From an uncultured Ruminococcus sp. (lineage in GTDB: Bacteria; Bacillota; Clostridia; Oscillospirales; Ruminococcaceae), in contig CAJTYV010000012.1 in NCBI GenBank assembly GCA_910584195.1, positions 1-64,000 on the forward strand: DNA of 64,000 nucleotides, in the 5' to 3' direction. A model generated the notes under the pieces. That model did no database searches and was not told where the DNA came from. It saw nothing but the letters and a program-made list of their open reading frames with translations. Position 1 is the stretch's first letter. The number at the start of each line of letters is the position of its first letter. The position numbers and the translations under genes are program-made. Of the stretch, positions 8,398-16,911 are shown in pieces.

Positions 8398-8426
8398 TTG
8401 ACGAAATCAAAATAAAATGGTAAAAT
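8398..8426 (+). promoter_or_regulatory. Promoter of the AIM24-walJ-rlmH group
   Basis: TTGACG (8398-8403), 17 bases and TAAAAT (8421-8426) lie about 70 bases ahead of the plus-strand gene at 8495, divergent from the rlmB promoter. Confidence 0.7.
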
Positions 8427-8494
8427 AAAAAAGACGCAAGTCGACATTGACAAAATACGCAAAACAGCGCCGACAAACATGAAAGGGGAAATCT

Positions 8495-9172
8495 ATGAAT
8501 TATCAGATAATCGGAAATACCGTTCCTGCCGTTGAAGTGACTCTCAACGCCGGAGAATCCATGTATACGCAGTCCGGCGGAATGATATGGCAGACAAGCG
8601 GAATAAACATGTCCACTAATGCAAGAGGAGGACTTGGACGAAGTCTCGGCAGAATGTTTACAGGAGAATCTATCTTCATGGCAAACTACACATCTCAGAC
8701 AAACGGAGCGAAAATAGCTTTTGGAGCCACCTGCCCCGGTTCTATCGTTCCGGTCGATATTTCACGCGGCGAGCTTATCGTGCAGAAAGGCGCGTTTCTC
8801 TGCGCTGAACAAACAGTGGATCTGAAAGCGACTTTTACAAAGAAATTCACTGCCGGTCTTTTCGGCGGCGAAGGATTTATCCTGCAAAGACTCTTCGGCT
8901 ACGGAATGGCTTTTCTGGAAGTTGACGGCGATATGGTCGACCGTGTTCTTGCGCCGGGCGAGATGCTGAAAGTCGATACGGGAAACGTTGTCGCTTTTGA
9001 AACATCTGTAAGCTACGATATCGAAACCGTAAAGGGACTGGGAAATATTTTCTTCGGAGGAGAAGGACTGTTCCTTACTCGTCTTACTGGCCCCGGACGC
9101 GTTATTCTTCAGACGCAGAATTTCAATGATTTCGCTATGAGAATAGCGACAAGAATTCCTTCAAGAAGCTGA
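8495..9172 (+). CDS. AIM24/TIGR00266 family protein
   Basis: The 225-residue all-beta protein contains the glycine-rich turns typical of the AIM24 (TIGR00266) family: ESMYTQSGGMIW near the N-terminus, GLGRSLGRMFTGESIF, LFGGEGFILQRLFG and FGGEGLFLTRLTGPG. There is no signal peptide or membrane helix. The family is widespread in bacteria but its biochemical role is unsettled. A mitochondrial relative affects inner-membrane organisation. GGGG lies eight bases before the ATG. Its stop TGA overlaps the ATG of the next gene, so the two are translationally coupled. Confidence 0.85.
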   Translation: MNYQIIGNTVPAVEVTLNAGESMYTQSGGMIWQTSGINMSTNARGGLGRSLGRMFTGESIFMANYTSQTNGAKIAFGATCPGSIVPVDISRGELIVQKGAFLCAEQTVDLKATFTKKFTAGLFGGEGFILQRLFGYGMAFLEVDGDMVDRVLAPGEMLKVDTGNVVAFETSVSYDIETVKGLGNIFFGGEGLFLTRLTGPGRVILQTQNFNDFAMRIATRIPSRS

Positions 9173-9957
9173 TGGCAAGAATATATCCTCTTTTCAGCTC
9201 CAGCAAGGGCAATTCTACATTTATCGGTACGGAAAAAAGCGGCATACTTATAGACTGCGGCGTAAGCTTCAAGAGACTCACAGCGGCTTTAGAACGAAAC
9301 AATCTGTCTCTTTCGGCAGTTAAAGGAGTTTTTATAACCCACGAGCATTCCGACCACATTAGCGGACTGAAAATGCTTACAAAGTATACGTCCGTTCCCG
9401 TTTACGGACAAAAACGCACGCTTCAAAGGCTTTGCAGCAGTGATAAGATCTTTCCGAATTCTTCCGTTATCGATATGACGGGTAAGAAAATAGCGTGCGG
9501 GGAATGTGAGCTTACCAGCTTCAATACTCCTCATGACACCATACAAAGCTGCGGCTACAGAATAACTGCTTCGGACGGCAAGGTCTGCGCCGTATGCACC
9601 GATCTCGGACATATTACGGACGAAGTGGACGATGCGCTGAAAGGATGCCGTCTGGTACTTTTAGAAGCGAATTATGATGAACGAATGCTGCGCAGCGGAC
9701 CGTATCCTTTTTATTTGAAAGAGCGAATATTGTCCCCTAACGGTCATTTATCAAATGATGCCTGCGCAAAACAGGCAGTCAAGCTCATAAAACAGGGTAC
9801 CACTCATCTTATCCTCGGACATCTGAGTCAGGACAATAACCGTCCTCAGCTTGCCGATAAAGCGGTGGAAACAGCGTTGTCGGAATTCATCAGAAACCGT
9901 GATTATCTTATGGGGACTGCTCCCGTGGAAACATCGGGAGAAGCGGTTATATTTTAG
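9172..9957 (+). CDS. walJ: MBL-fold metallo-hydrolase, WalJ/YycJ type
   Basis: A 261-residue metallo-beta-lactamase fold protein. The zinc motif THEHSDH is at residues 56-62, the N-terminus (FSSSKGNSTFIGTEKSGILIDCG) is typical of the YycJ/WalJ group, and later metal ligands are in CAVCTDLGHI and LILGHLSQDNN. In Bacillus and streptococci YycJ/WalJ is linked to WalRK cell-wall signalling and to DNA repair, and it is predicted to be a nuclease. No walRK genes are visible here. The start overlaps the previous stop by one base. Confidence 0.82.
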   Translation: MARIYPLFSSSKGNSTFIGTEKSGILIDCGVSFKRLTAALERNNLSLSAVKGVFITHEHSDHISGLKMLTKYTSVPVYGQKRTLQRLCSSDKIFPNSSVIDMTGKKIACGECELTSFNTPHDTIQSCGYRITASDGKVCAVCTDLGHITDEVDDALKGCRLVLLEANYDERMLRSGPYPFYLKERILSPNGHLSNDACAKQAVKLIKQGTTHLILGHLSQDNNRPQLADKAVETALSEFIRNRDYLMGTAPVETSGEAVIF

Positions 9958-10080
9958 AACATGTTCGTATCTCCTTGTACACGTATTTTCGTCAAATTTT
10001 CCGATGTCAGAGTTGAAAATATGCATACGCAGGGAGAACAAACAGGCTCTGAAAAATTACTATTATTTGGAGCGTACAAA

Positions 10081-10554
10081 TTGAATATAAATCTTATCGT
10101 TATAGGAAAGTTAAAAGAAGATTACCTGAAAAATGCCTGTGCCGAATATATAAAACGACTCGGCAGATACTGCACCTTCGAACTGCACGAGCTTGACGAA
10201 TGCCGTTTGAGCGACTTGCCGTCCGAAAAAGAAATAACCGCTGCTCTAAAAAAAGAAGCAGCGGCAATAAAAAAATACGTCAAAGGTATGATAATTCCCA
10301 TGTGCATTGAGGGGCAGCAGTTAAGCAGCCCGGAACTTTCGGAGAAAATAATGTCCGCCGGAGTGAACGGTCAAAGCGCCGTAACTTTTATTATAGGCAG
10401 CTCGTTCGGGCTTGATACCGAAATAAAGCAAATGGGTCAATTGAAACTTTCCATGTCGAAAATGACATTTCCTCACCAGCTTGCCAGAGTAATGCTCTTA
10501 GAGCAGGTATACCGTGCTTTTCAGATCGCCGGCGGCGGAAAATATCATAAATAG
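10081..10554 (+). CDS. rlmH: 23S rRNA (pseudouridine1915-N3)-methyltransferase
   Basis: A 157-residue SPOUT enzyme that methylates pseudouridine 1915 in helix 69 of 23S rRNA. The N-terminus (NINLIVIGKLKEDYLKNAC), the SAM-knot segment FIIGSSFGLDTEI and the C-terminus LLEQVYRAFQIAGGGKYHK are strongly typical. The start appears to be TTG at 10081, with GGAG eight bases upstream. An in-frame ATG at 9961 would add 40 residues unlike any RlmH. It is in the same direction as walJ. Family members commonly sit near walJ or htrA genes in Firmicutes. Confidence 0.93.
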   Translation: MNINLIVIGKLKEDYLKNACAEYIKRLGRYCTFELHELDECRLSDLPSEKEITAALKKEAAAIKKYVKGMIIPMCIEGQQLSSPELSEKIMSAGVNGQSAVTFIIGSSFGLDTEIKQMGQLKLSMSKMTFPHQLARVMLLEQVYRAFQIAGGGKYHK

Positions 10555-10592
10555 ACGGTGTTTCGGAATTCTCAGTGAATGTCTGATAAAAA

Positions 10593-10630
10593 TACCCCGG
10601 AATCTCTTGTTATGTGAGATTTCGGGATAT
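10593..10630. terminator. Bidirectional terminator between rlmH and the opposing gene
   Basis: CCGGAATCTC and GAGATTTCGG pair around a nine-base loop, with T-rich sequence to the right and A-rich sequence to the left, so it can end both converging transcripts. Confidence 0.7.
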
Positions 10631-10632
10631 TT

Positions 10633-10875
10633 TTATATCAATTCATATTCGGCAATACCTTCAGCATTTTCTCTTAAGAAACGTATACCTCCGATCTTAC
10701 CGCTGTCAACATCCTGTTTAAACATTCTTCCGAGAACTCTTATAAGCTGTTCATGCACAAGTTTTCTGTATTCGCTCGGTGTCAAATTATCAATAACAGT
10801 AAACGGTTCACCTATGTTAGCCGACCTTTTAGCACGTTCTGAGATCTCGTCTGTAGTTATCCATACCGATGGCAT
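10633..10875 (-). CDS. Small unknown protein (80 residues)
   Basis: No family is recognised. The protein starts MPSVWITTDEISERAKRSAN and ends FLRENAEGIAEYELI. It has no membrane helix, signal peptide or cysteine, and looks like a compact alpha/beta fold. A strong AGGAGG lies six bases before the ATG, so it is very likely translated. It starts 17 bases after the cytidylate-kinase-like gene and shares its transcript. Confidence 0.65.
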   Translation of the reverse strand: MPSVWITTDEISERAKRSANIGEPFTVIDNLTPSEYRKLVHEQLIRVLGRMFKQDVDSGKIGGIRFLRENAEGIAEYELI

Positions 10876-10892
10876 GACGTACCTCCTACTTA

Positions 10893-11513
10893 TTACTTAA
10901 GATAATTTTTATTGTATTCATTATAAGCCTTAAATATGATCTCCGCACAAAGCTCATCGCCGATCTCGCTGTTGAGACAAAGTGAATAAAGCTCCTTATC
11001 CTGCCAGCTTCTGCCTGTATTTACATTAAAAAAGGTTTCTCGGCGTTTGTCGGCTTTTTTCATGATAGCTTCGGCTTTACTAGGTTTTATGCCGTATTCC
11101 TCTACCGCGCGCTTGATACGAAATTCCTGAGGCGCATAAATATATACGTTAAAGCATCCTTTTTCTTCAAGAATGTAACTTCCGCATCTGCCGACCAGGA
11201 TAAATCTCTCCTCATTTTCGGCTATTTCCGATATTATGCGGCTTTCCATAAGAAAGACCTTATCCGAGAGAGGGAGGTTATCTTCCATTGAACGTGTAGG
11301 ATTTGAAGACAACAGCAAAGAATACAGAAAGCTTGTCGGAACAGTTTCTTCCGCATTTTCAAGCTGCTCTTTTTCAATCCCGCATTTTTTTGCCGTCATA
11401 TCCAGTATCTGTCTGTTATAGCAGTTTATACCGAGTTTTTCAGCGGCAAGCTTGCCGATAATACTTCCGCCGCTTCCGTATTGACGTTCTATGGTAATAA
11501 TAGGTTTCTTCAT
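10893..11513 (-). CDS. Cytidylate kinase-like family protein
   Basis: A 206-residue P-loop protein of the Cytidylate_kin2 (AAA_26) group, starting KKPIITIERQYGSGGS with the GSGG-type nucleotide loop and continuing to IGKLAAEKLGI. Later landmarks are RFILVGRCGSYILEEKG and an arginine-rich lid (RIKRAVEEYGI). It is related to but distinct from the housekeeping CMP kinase Cmk, and its true substrate is uncertain. ATG at 11513 has GAGG eight bases upstream. The longer start at 11537 has no site. It is first in a two-gene unit with the small unknown protein. Confidence 0.8.
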   Translation of the reverse strand: MKKPIITIERQYGSGGSIIGKLAAEKLGINCYNRQILDMTAKKCGIEKEQLENAEETVPTSFLYSLLLSSNPTRSMEDNLPLSDKVFLMESRIISEIAENEERFILVGRCGSYILEEKGCFNVYIYAPQEFRIKRAVEEYGIKPSKAEAIMKKADKRRETFFNVNTGRSWQDKELYSLCLNSEIGDELCAEIIFKAYNEYNKNYLK

Positions 11514-11832
11514 TTGATTTTCCTCACTTTCTCTCAACTAATGAAATTATTATACCACGATTTCTCAACAGTTTCAATATGGTAAGTGAAAAAAGTGTGA
11601 AATGTTGAAAAAATCTGTCTTTTACACAACAATATAAAATATAAATTGTGCAAATTGCCAATGCAATTAAATGATAGGAGTTATGTCAAAAAAATATCAT
11701 TCACAGATATTGACAGCTTGACAAAAATAAGTTATAATAGTATTTGAGGAACAAGGTGTTTTTTTAGATACCCAACAGGATCTTAAAGCTTTTCCTCACC
11801 TGAAAAGGATTATTTTTAGGAGGTATAATACG
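11514..11832. other. Divergent intergenic region with pckG promoter and leader
   Basis: This 319-base gap between diverging genes holds the pckG promoter at 11710-11738 and an untranslated leader of roughly 85 bases. No riboswitch or strong hairpin is obvious in the leader, and no small gene with a ribosome binding site is seen. Confidence 0.5.
11710..11738 (+). promoter_or_regulatory. Consensus promoter of pckG
   Basis: TTGACA (11710-11715), 17 bases and TATAAT (11733-11738) match consensus exactly. A second TTGACA in the spacer (11719-11724) is too close to the -10 to serve. Confidence 0.9.
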
Positions 11833-13665
11833 ATGTCATTAACAACAAATGCTAATGTTTTAAAGTGGGTCGATGAGATGGTTGCTCTTTGCAAGCCTGA
11901 GAAGGTCGTTTGGATCGACGGTTCAAAAGAACAGCTCGATGAGCTTACTAATGAAGTTACATCACTTCCCGACGGCGACCCTAACAAAATGTACTGGCTC
12001 AATCAGGAAAAGCTTCCGGGCTGTCTGTATCACAGAACTGCCGTAAACGACGTTGCCCGCGTTGAGGACAGAACTTTCATCTGTACAAAAACTAAGGAAG
12101 ATGCCGGTCCTACAAACAACTGGTGCGATCCTCAGGAAATGTACGCTAAACTCCGTCCCATGTACGATGGCGTAATGAAGGGCAGAACAATGTACGTTAT
12201 CCCTTACTCAATGGGTCCTGTCGCTTCTCCTATTTCTAAAGTAGGCGTTGAGCTTACAGATTCTATTTATGTTGTTCTCAACATGAACATTATGACAAGA
12301 ATGGGCAAGGCTGCTTTTGACAAGCTGGGCGATTCCAACGATTTCGTAAGAGGTCTCCATTCCAAAGCAGACGTTGATCCCGAGAACAGATATATCGTAC
12401 AGTTCCCCGAGGACAATACAATTTGGTCTATTAATTCCGCATACGGCGGAAACGTTATCCTTTCCAAGAAGTGCTTTGCTCTCCGTATCGCTTCATTCCA
12501 GGGAAAGAACGAAGGCTGGATGGCTGAGCATATGCTTATCCTCGGCGTACAGAAGCCCGACGGCGAAACAAAATATGTTTGTGCCGCATTCCCCTCTGCA
12601 TGCGGAAAAACAAACCTTGCTATGCTTATTCCTCCCGAGGGTTATCTCAAGGACGGCTACAAGGTATTTACAGTAGGCGATGATATTGCATGGCTCAAAC
12701 CCGGCAAGGACGGCAGACTTTACGCTATCAATCCTGAAAACGGCTTCTTCGGAGTAGCTCCCGGAACTAACGCAAAGTCCAATTACAATGCTCTTGCTTC
12801 GACAATGAAAAATGCCATATTCACAAACGTAGCCATGAACAATGCCGATAATACGGTTTGGTGGGAAGGTCTTGACAAGAATCCGCCCGAAGACGCTACA
12901 GAATGGACAGGAATCAAGACAAACGGCAAGGAATGGACTTCCGAAATAGGCGCTGACGGCAAGAACAAGAAGCTTGCTCACCCCAACTCACGTTTCACAG
13001 CTCCCGCTGTAAACTGTCCCTGCATTTCACCCGAATTTGACAATCCCGATGGAGTTCCGATCTCTGCTATCGTATTCGGCGGAAGAAGAGCTTCTACAAC
13101 TCCTCTTGTATATCAGTCATTTGACTGGACACACGGTACATACGTTGGTTCTGCCGTATCTTCCGAAACAACAGCTGCTGCGGCAGGCGCGGTAGGCGTA
13201 CTTCGTCACGATCCCATGGCTATGAAGCCTTTCATCGGCTACAATGTAGGCGATTACTGGGCACATTGGCTTGAAATGGGAGAAAAGCTCGGCGACAAGG
13301 CTCCTAAGATCTTCAATGTAAACTGGTTCAAGCAGGATGAAAACGGAAACTTTATCTGGCCTGGTTTCGGCGATAACATGCGTGTTCTCGATTGGATCAT
13401 CAAACGCTGCGAAGGTACTGTTGAAGCTGACGAGACAGCTATCGGCTATCTCCCGAAAAAGGGCGACATCAATGTCTCCGGCATTGAGGACGAGGTAACT
13501 CCCGAAATCATGGATAAGCTTCTCAACGTTGATACAGATCTCTGGAAGGCTGAGATCGCCGAGATGAGAAGATACTACAATGACGACATCGCTGCTAAGG
13601 GCGGAAAAATTCCTGCTGCTCTTTATGAGGAACTGGATAAGCTTGAAGCTCGTCTTAATAAGTAA
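11833..13665 (+). CDS. pckG: Phosphoenolpyruvate carboxykinase (GTP)
   Basis: A 610-residue cytoplasmic enzyme that interconverts oxaloacetate and PEP with GTP/GDP. The GTP-type kinase loop FPSACGKTNLAML is near residues 253-265, with GYKVFTVGDDIAWLKPGKDG after it. GGRRASTTPLVYQSFDWTHG and WFKQDENGNFIWPGFGDNMR are further landmarks of the GTP family. The length is right for this class, which is unrelated in detail to the ATP-type PckA. In rumen and gut anaerobes the enzyme can fix CO2 on the way to succinate. GGAGG lies nine bases upstream. It is monocistronic, with a consensus promoter and its own terminator, consistent with high expression. Confidence 0.97.
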   Translation: MSLTTNANVLKWVDEMVALCKPEKVVWIDGSKEQLDELTNEVTSLPDGDPNKMYWLNQEKLPGCLYHRTAVNDVARVEDRTFICTKTKEDAGPTNNWCDPQEMYAKLRPMYDGVMKGRTMYVIPYSMGPVASPISKVGVELTDSIYVVLNMNIMTRMGKAAFDKLGDSNDFVRGLHSKADVDPENRYIVQFPEDNTIWSINSAYGGNVILSKKCFALRIASFQGKNEGWMAEHMLILGVQKPDGETKYVCAAFPSACGKTNLAMLIPPEGYLKDGYKVFTVGDDIAWLKPGKDGRLYAINPENGFFGVAPGTNAKSNYNALASTMKNAIFTNVAMNNADNTVWWEGLDKNPPEDATEWTGIKTNGKEWTSEIGADGKNKKLAHPNSRFTAPAVNCPCISPEFDNPDGVPISAIVFGGRRASTTPLVYQSFDWTHGTYVGSAVSSETTAAAAGAVGVLRHDPMAMKPFIGYNVGDYWAHWLEMGEKLGDKAPKIFNVNWFKQDENGNFIWPGFGDNMRVLDWIIKRCEGTVEADETAIGYLPKKGDINVSGIEDEVTPEIMDKLLNVDTDLWKAEIAEMRRYYNDDIAAKGGKIPAALYEELDKLEARLNK

Positions 13666-13684
13666 TCTTATTTTACAATATATA

Positions 13685-13708
13685 AAAGCTCCCTTAACAG
13701 GGAGCTTT
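13685..13708 (+). terminator. pckG terminator
   Basis: AAAGCTCCCT-TAAC-AGGGAGCTTT followed by ATTTTC, 20 bases after the stop codon. Confidence 0.8.
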
Positions 13709-13714
13709 ATTTTC

Positions 13715-13830
13715 AAAACTCTGCTTTCAACCAACAGACATCTTACAGCAGTAATACGGATTCAGTCTGAAATTATCTCTCCGACTGAATCTTAAAGATG
13801 TTCTCCGCCTAAGAGGGTGGACATCGTCAG
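13715..13830 (+). repeat. Dispersed structured repeat, copy A
   Basis: About 95 bases here match, at roughly 80% by eye, the reverse complement of 54690-54810. Shared blocks include CTCTGCTT, CGGATTCAGTC, GACTGAATCT/GGCTGAATCT, AAAGATGTTC and CTAAGAGGGTG. The central GATTCAGTC...GACTGAATC arms form a hairpin in both copies. A perfect 13-base-stem hairpin (TTGCAAAATATCA) follows at 13843-13872. Confidence 0.65.
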
Positions 13831-13888
13831 AGACGATGAATTGCAAAATATCAAATATGATATTTTGCAATAGCGCGGAGTATAATTT

Positions 13889-13917
13889 GCTCCCCCAACT
13901 AAACCTTGGTGGAGCAA
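13889..13917 (-). terminator. Possible terminator of the phosphorelay operon
   Basis: TTGCTCC pairs with GGAGCAA, just beyond the minus-strand kinase stop at 13923. The T-run is weak. Confidence 0.45.
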
Positions 13918-13922
13918 TATTT

Positions 13923-14996
13923 TCATCGTTTCGGAAACCAAAGCGAAAATTCCGCACCCTTGTCTACTTCGCCGTACGCTTCCACTCTTCCGCCATGACG
14001 TTCCATTATACGGTGAATAAGCGCCAATCCAACGCCGCTTCCCTCAAACTCCTCTTCGGAATGAAGTCTCTGAAAAACCTGAAAAAGCTTATTTGAGTAA
14101 GCCATATCGAATCCTGAACCGTTATCCTTTATCTTTATAACATTGCATCCCTGCTCCGAATGTCCCGAAAGCTCGATAACCGCTTTTTCACGTTTTGAGG
14201 TGTACTTTATAGCGTTTGAAAGCAAGTTTTTCAGCATTATCCTTACAAGCACCTCGTCACAGTCTACAAGCGGAAGCTCTCCGCAGATAAATTCTATATC
14301 CCGATCAGGCTCAAGTTCCTTAAGGTCATGATATGTCTCTTCGACAATAGGTCTGATGTCAACCTGACGAACCACAGCCTTGACATTGCACATTTTTGAA
14401 AAATCAAAAAGTCTCTCTATCATAGTTTTTGTTTGTGTCGCTTTTGAAACTATCATATCCATTATGGTAGCTATGCTATCATTGGAAACCTCGCCCAATT
14501 CCGAACGAAGCATTTCTATAAGCATGTTGATTATGTTGAACGGCGCTTTCAAATCATGAGATACCGCAGAGCAAAACTGTGTAAGCTCATTGTTTGCGGC
14601 AGTCAGTTCTTTCTGCTGAAACGAAACCTGCAAGTGCGTCTTGATACGCGCAAGATATTCCTCTTTAATAAACGGTTTTTTTACATAATCACATCCGCCC
14701 AATTCAAAACTTCTGCTTATTATCTCCGGACTTGTTTCAGACGTAAGAAATATAATCGGAATATCCCGTGTTTTTTTATTTGCTTTGATCATCTCACAGA
14801 CTTCAAGACCATTTATATCGTCCATTTGAATATCAAGTAAAATAAGATCGGGAATTCGTTTTTCAAGAAAACGCATTGCCGCCTTTCCGCTTGCGGCAGC
14901 GAAAACACGATAACCCTCGGAACGCAGCAAAGTACCCGAATACGCAATGTGATCCGGCATATCGTCCACTACAAGTATTTCAGCATAGTTATTCAT
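13923..14996 (-). CDS. Response regulator-histidine kinase fusion
   Basis: A 357-residue soluble protein. The N-terminal receiver domain has its phospho-acceptor at Asp55 (DLILLDIQMDDINGLEVC). A short coiled linker is followed by a HisKA domain with His147 (FCSAVSHDLKAPFN), then a HATPase domain with N box KNLLSNAIKYTS and G boxes KDNGSGFDM and GSGVGLALIHRI. No membrane helix or sensor domain exists, so input must come through the receiver domain or a partner. It is last of three co-directional phosphorelay genes, starting 9 bases after the REC-AraC gene with GAGGA five bases before the ATG. Confidence 0.9.
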   Translation of the reverse strand: MNNYAEILVVDDMPDHIAYSGTLLRSEGYRVFAAASGKAAMRFLEKRIPDLILLDIQMDDINGLEVCEMIKANKKTRDIPIIFLTSETSPEIISRSFELGGCDYVKKPFIKEEYLARIKTHLQVSFQQKELTAANNELTQFCSAVSHDLKAPFNIINMLIEMLRSELGEVSNDSIATIMDMIVSKATQTKTMIERLFDFSKMCNVKAVVRQVDIRPIVEETYHDLKELEPDRDIEFICGELPLVDCDEVLVRIMLKNLLSNAIKYTSKREKAVIELSGHSEQGCNVIKIKDNGSGFDMAYSNKLFQVFQRLHSEEEFEGSGVGLALIHRIMERHGGRVEAYGEVDKGAEFSLWFPKR

Positions 14997-15005
14997 ATTT
15001 TATCC

Positions 15006-15782
15006 TCACTTTTTTGACTGCAATAGCTCCGCCTTGTACTTTGACGGGGTCATACCCGTAAATTCCTTGAACACTTTAGTAAAATAATCCACTGAAGAAT
15101 ATCCCAATATGTCGCTTACTTCATATGCCTTGTAATTGCCTGTGCGAATAAGCTCCTTGGAATATTCTATTTTTATCCTTGAATAAAATTCATGAAAGGT
15201 AACGCCGAAGTGCTGCTTGAAAAGCTTACCGAAATAGTCCTTGCTGTAAGCATGAGCCTCAGCAATATCATCAACAGTAATAATTTCTCCGTAATGCTGG
15301 GAACAATACATTGCTACCTGATTTACAAATTTATTGCTGTCTGCGGAAACATCAAGCTGTTTCATAACCTCCTCAACCGACGGTTGAATATGACTTCCCT
15401 GATCCATATCGTCTATGCGTTTTTTTACACGCAGCAGAACATCCTCCAGCTTCCGCTGATCTACGGGTTTCAACAGATAGTCGAACGCTCCGAGAATAAG
15501 TCCCTGACGCGCATACTCAAATTCATCATATGAACTGGCGAATATAACCGGAATGGTATTTCCGGATTCATTAAGCTTTCGCAGCATTTCTATACCGTCT
15601 ACAAACGGCATTCTTATATCCGTAAAAATTAAATCAAAGGTGTTTTTTTCAAGCGTCTCAAGAGCCGCTTTTCCGTTTGAAGCTTCGGCGGCAATAGAAA
15701 ATCCGCATTCCGACCAAGTTTTCATTTTTGAATAGATGAACCGTAATGCGGCGTCATCTTCAACCAAGAGAACATTATACAT
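15006..15782 (-). CDS. Response regulator with AraC-type DNA-binding domain
   Basis: 258 residues with an N-terminal receiver (VEDD at 7-10, phospho-acceptor Asp55 in FTDIRMPFVDG, KPVD loop) and a C-terminal AraC/XylS double helix-turn-helix (about 160-255, ending DYFTKVFKEFTGMTPSKYK). This YesN-like arrangement usually activates carbohydrate genes in Firmicutes. Here it is the only DNA-binding output of the three-gene relay. Its start overlaps the end of the REC-Hpt gene by eight bases. Confidence 0.92.
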   Translation of the reverse strand: MYNVLLVEDDAALRFIYSKMKTWSECGFSIAAEASNGKAALETLEKNTFDLIFTDIRMPFVDGIEMLRKLNESGNTIPVIFASSYDEFEYARQGLILGAFDYLLKPVDQRKLEDVLLRVKKRIDDMDQGSHIQPSVEEVMKQLDVSADSNKFVNQVAMYCSQHYGEIITVDDIAEAHAYSKDYFGKLFKQHFGVTFHEFYSRIKIEYSKELIRTGNYKAYEVSDILGYSSVDYFTKVFKEFTGMTPSKYKAELLQSKK

Positions 15783-16713
15783 AAAGCGCCTCCATATTAT
15801 CTGTTATCCATGGAAAATCATAACCTGAAACTGCATTTTTTAACTGTTCAAATTTCACGGGAGTCATATTCTCCTCAAAAACCTCTATATTCTCAGCAAA
15901 AAGCTCTGCTGCGGAAACATCAAAATCTTCGCATAAAGAATTAAAGTTATCGCGAAGCGACTTCCAATCCGCCAAGCCTGTGTGTTCTTCTTCCTCTTCT
16001 GAAAGTTTTTTTCGGCATTCCGAAAGAGCCTTAAATGTGTCGTTCCAAACTTCCGTGAAACTGACAAGACTGTCCGAAACGCCCCTTTTCAGTTCATCGC
16101 TAAGTCTGCCCGATACATGATACAAGCGTTTGCAAAACATATTTCCCGAAATTCCGATGACATTGTGCAGTATTTCCCTTGCGGAAATAACCTCACCATT
16201 AATTATATGCGCGTTAAGCATCTCGCAGTCTCGGCTGTGTACGCTGAGAAATTGCGTAAGAAGACGCAGTACCGCCTTTTTATCTTTCATAACAGCGAAC
16301 AGTTCTTCATAGCAAAACAGACTGTCATCGGAGCTTTCAACGGATTCGTCAGTAAAATCAAGCACAAGAAAACGATTCAGAAGTTCCTTCAAATCGTCCA
16401 TCTGAAGCGGTTTAAGAAGAGAACCGCTCATACCGCTTTTTATGTATTCAGGAGCATCCGACGCAATTTCATCTGCTGAAAGTGCAATAACAGGCACATT
16501 CGGACATTTTTCCCTGATAAGTTCGGACGCACGGAAACCGTCCATCTCAGGCATATGTATATCCATGAAAATCATAAAAAACTGCTTTTCAGAAGCAAGT
16601 CTTACTGCTTCAGCGCCAGATTGAGCCGTAACGACTGCCAATCCGCAGCTTTCCAGCATAAGCTTTTCTATTTCGAGGGTTATTTCATTATCATCTGTTA
16701 AAAGAAATTCCAT
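15775..16713 (-). CDS. Receiver domain-Hpt phosphotransfer protein
   Basis: 312 residues. The N-terminal receiver has its acceptor at Asp51 (MIFMDIHMPEMDG) and a KPLQ loop. The middle has the pattern of a histidine phosphotransfer domain, with candidate His183 in EILHNVIGISGNMFCKRL. The normal HxxKG motif is HNVIG here, so the conserved lysine is replaced by isoleucine. The last 80 residues are helical and not recognised. It is first in the operon, with AAGGAG upstream and a consensus promoter. It would pass phosphate between the kinase and the AraC regulator. Confidence 0.8.
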   Translation of the reverse strand: MEFLLTDDNEITLEIEKLMLESCGLAVVTAQSGAEAVRLASEKQFFMIFMDIHMPEMDGFRASELIREKCPNVPVIALSADEIASDAPEYIKSGMSGSLLKPLQMDDLKELLNRFLVLDFTDESVESSDDSLFCYEELFAVMKDKKAVLRLLTQFLSVHSRDCEMLNAHIINGEVISAREILHNVIGISGNMFCKRLYHVSGRLSDELKRGVSDSLVSFTEVWNDTFKALSECRKKLSEEEEEHTGLADWKSLRDNFNSLCEDFDVSAAELFAENIEVFEENMTPVKFEQLKNAVSGYDFPWITDNMEALYV

Positions 16714-16748
16714 AATAAAACTCCTTTTCAGCTTTATTTGATAAGCTA

Positions 16749-16777
16749 ATTATACAATAATCGGCTGTTTTTGTCAA
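16749..16777 (-). promoter_or_regulatory. Consensus promoter of the phosphorelay operon
   Basis: On the minus strand TTGACA (16772-16777), 17 bases and TATAAT (16749-16754), about 36 bases before the first ATG. Confidence 0.88.
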
Positions 16778-16833
16778 GAAGCAGTATTTTTACACCACTG
16801 AAATCAATTTTCGTGAACAGTCTCTAACAGCTA

Positions 16834-16862
16834 TTGACATACAAAATAAATAATGTTATAAT
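16834..16862 (+). promoter_or_regulatory. Consensus promoter of the YccF-family gene
   Basis: TTGACA (16834-16839), 17 bases, TATAAT (16857-16862), 50 bases upstream of the chosen start. Confidence 0.88.
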
Positions 16863-16911
16863 AAGCATACAAATAAAGGCATTTTCTAAGAATGTAGAAC
16901 GGGGGAACAAT

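Noticed and set aside
9961..10080. N-terminal extension of RlmH from an in-frame ATG
   Set aside because: The 40 extra residues match nothing in RlmH, and a good site precedes TTG at 10081.
13117..13734. 205-codon minus-strand frame
   Set aside because: Mirror of the pckG coding sequence and its terminator, with no independent start signal.
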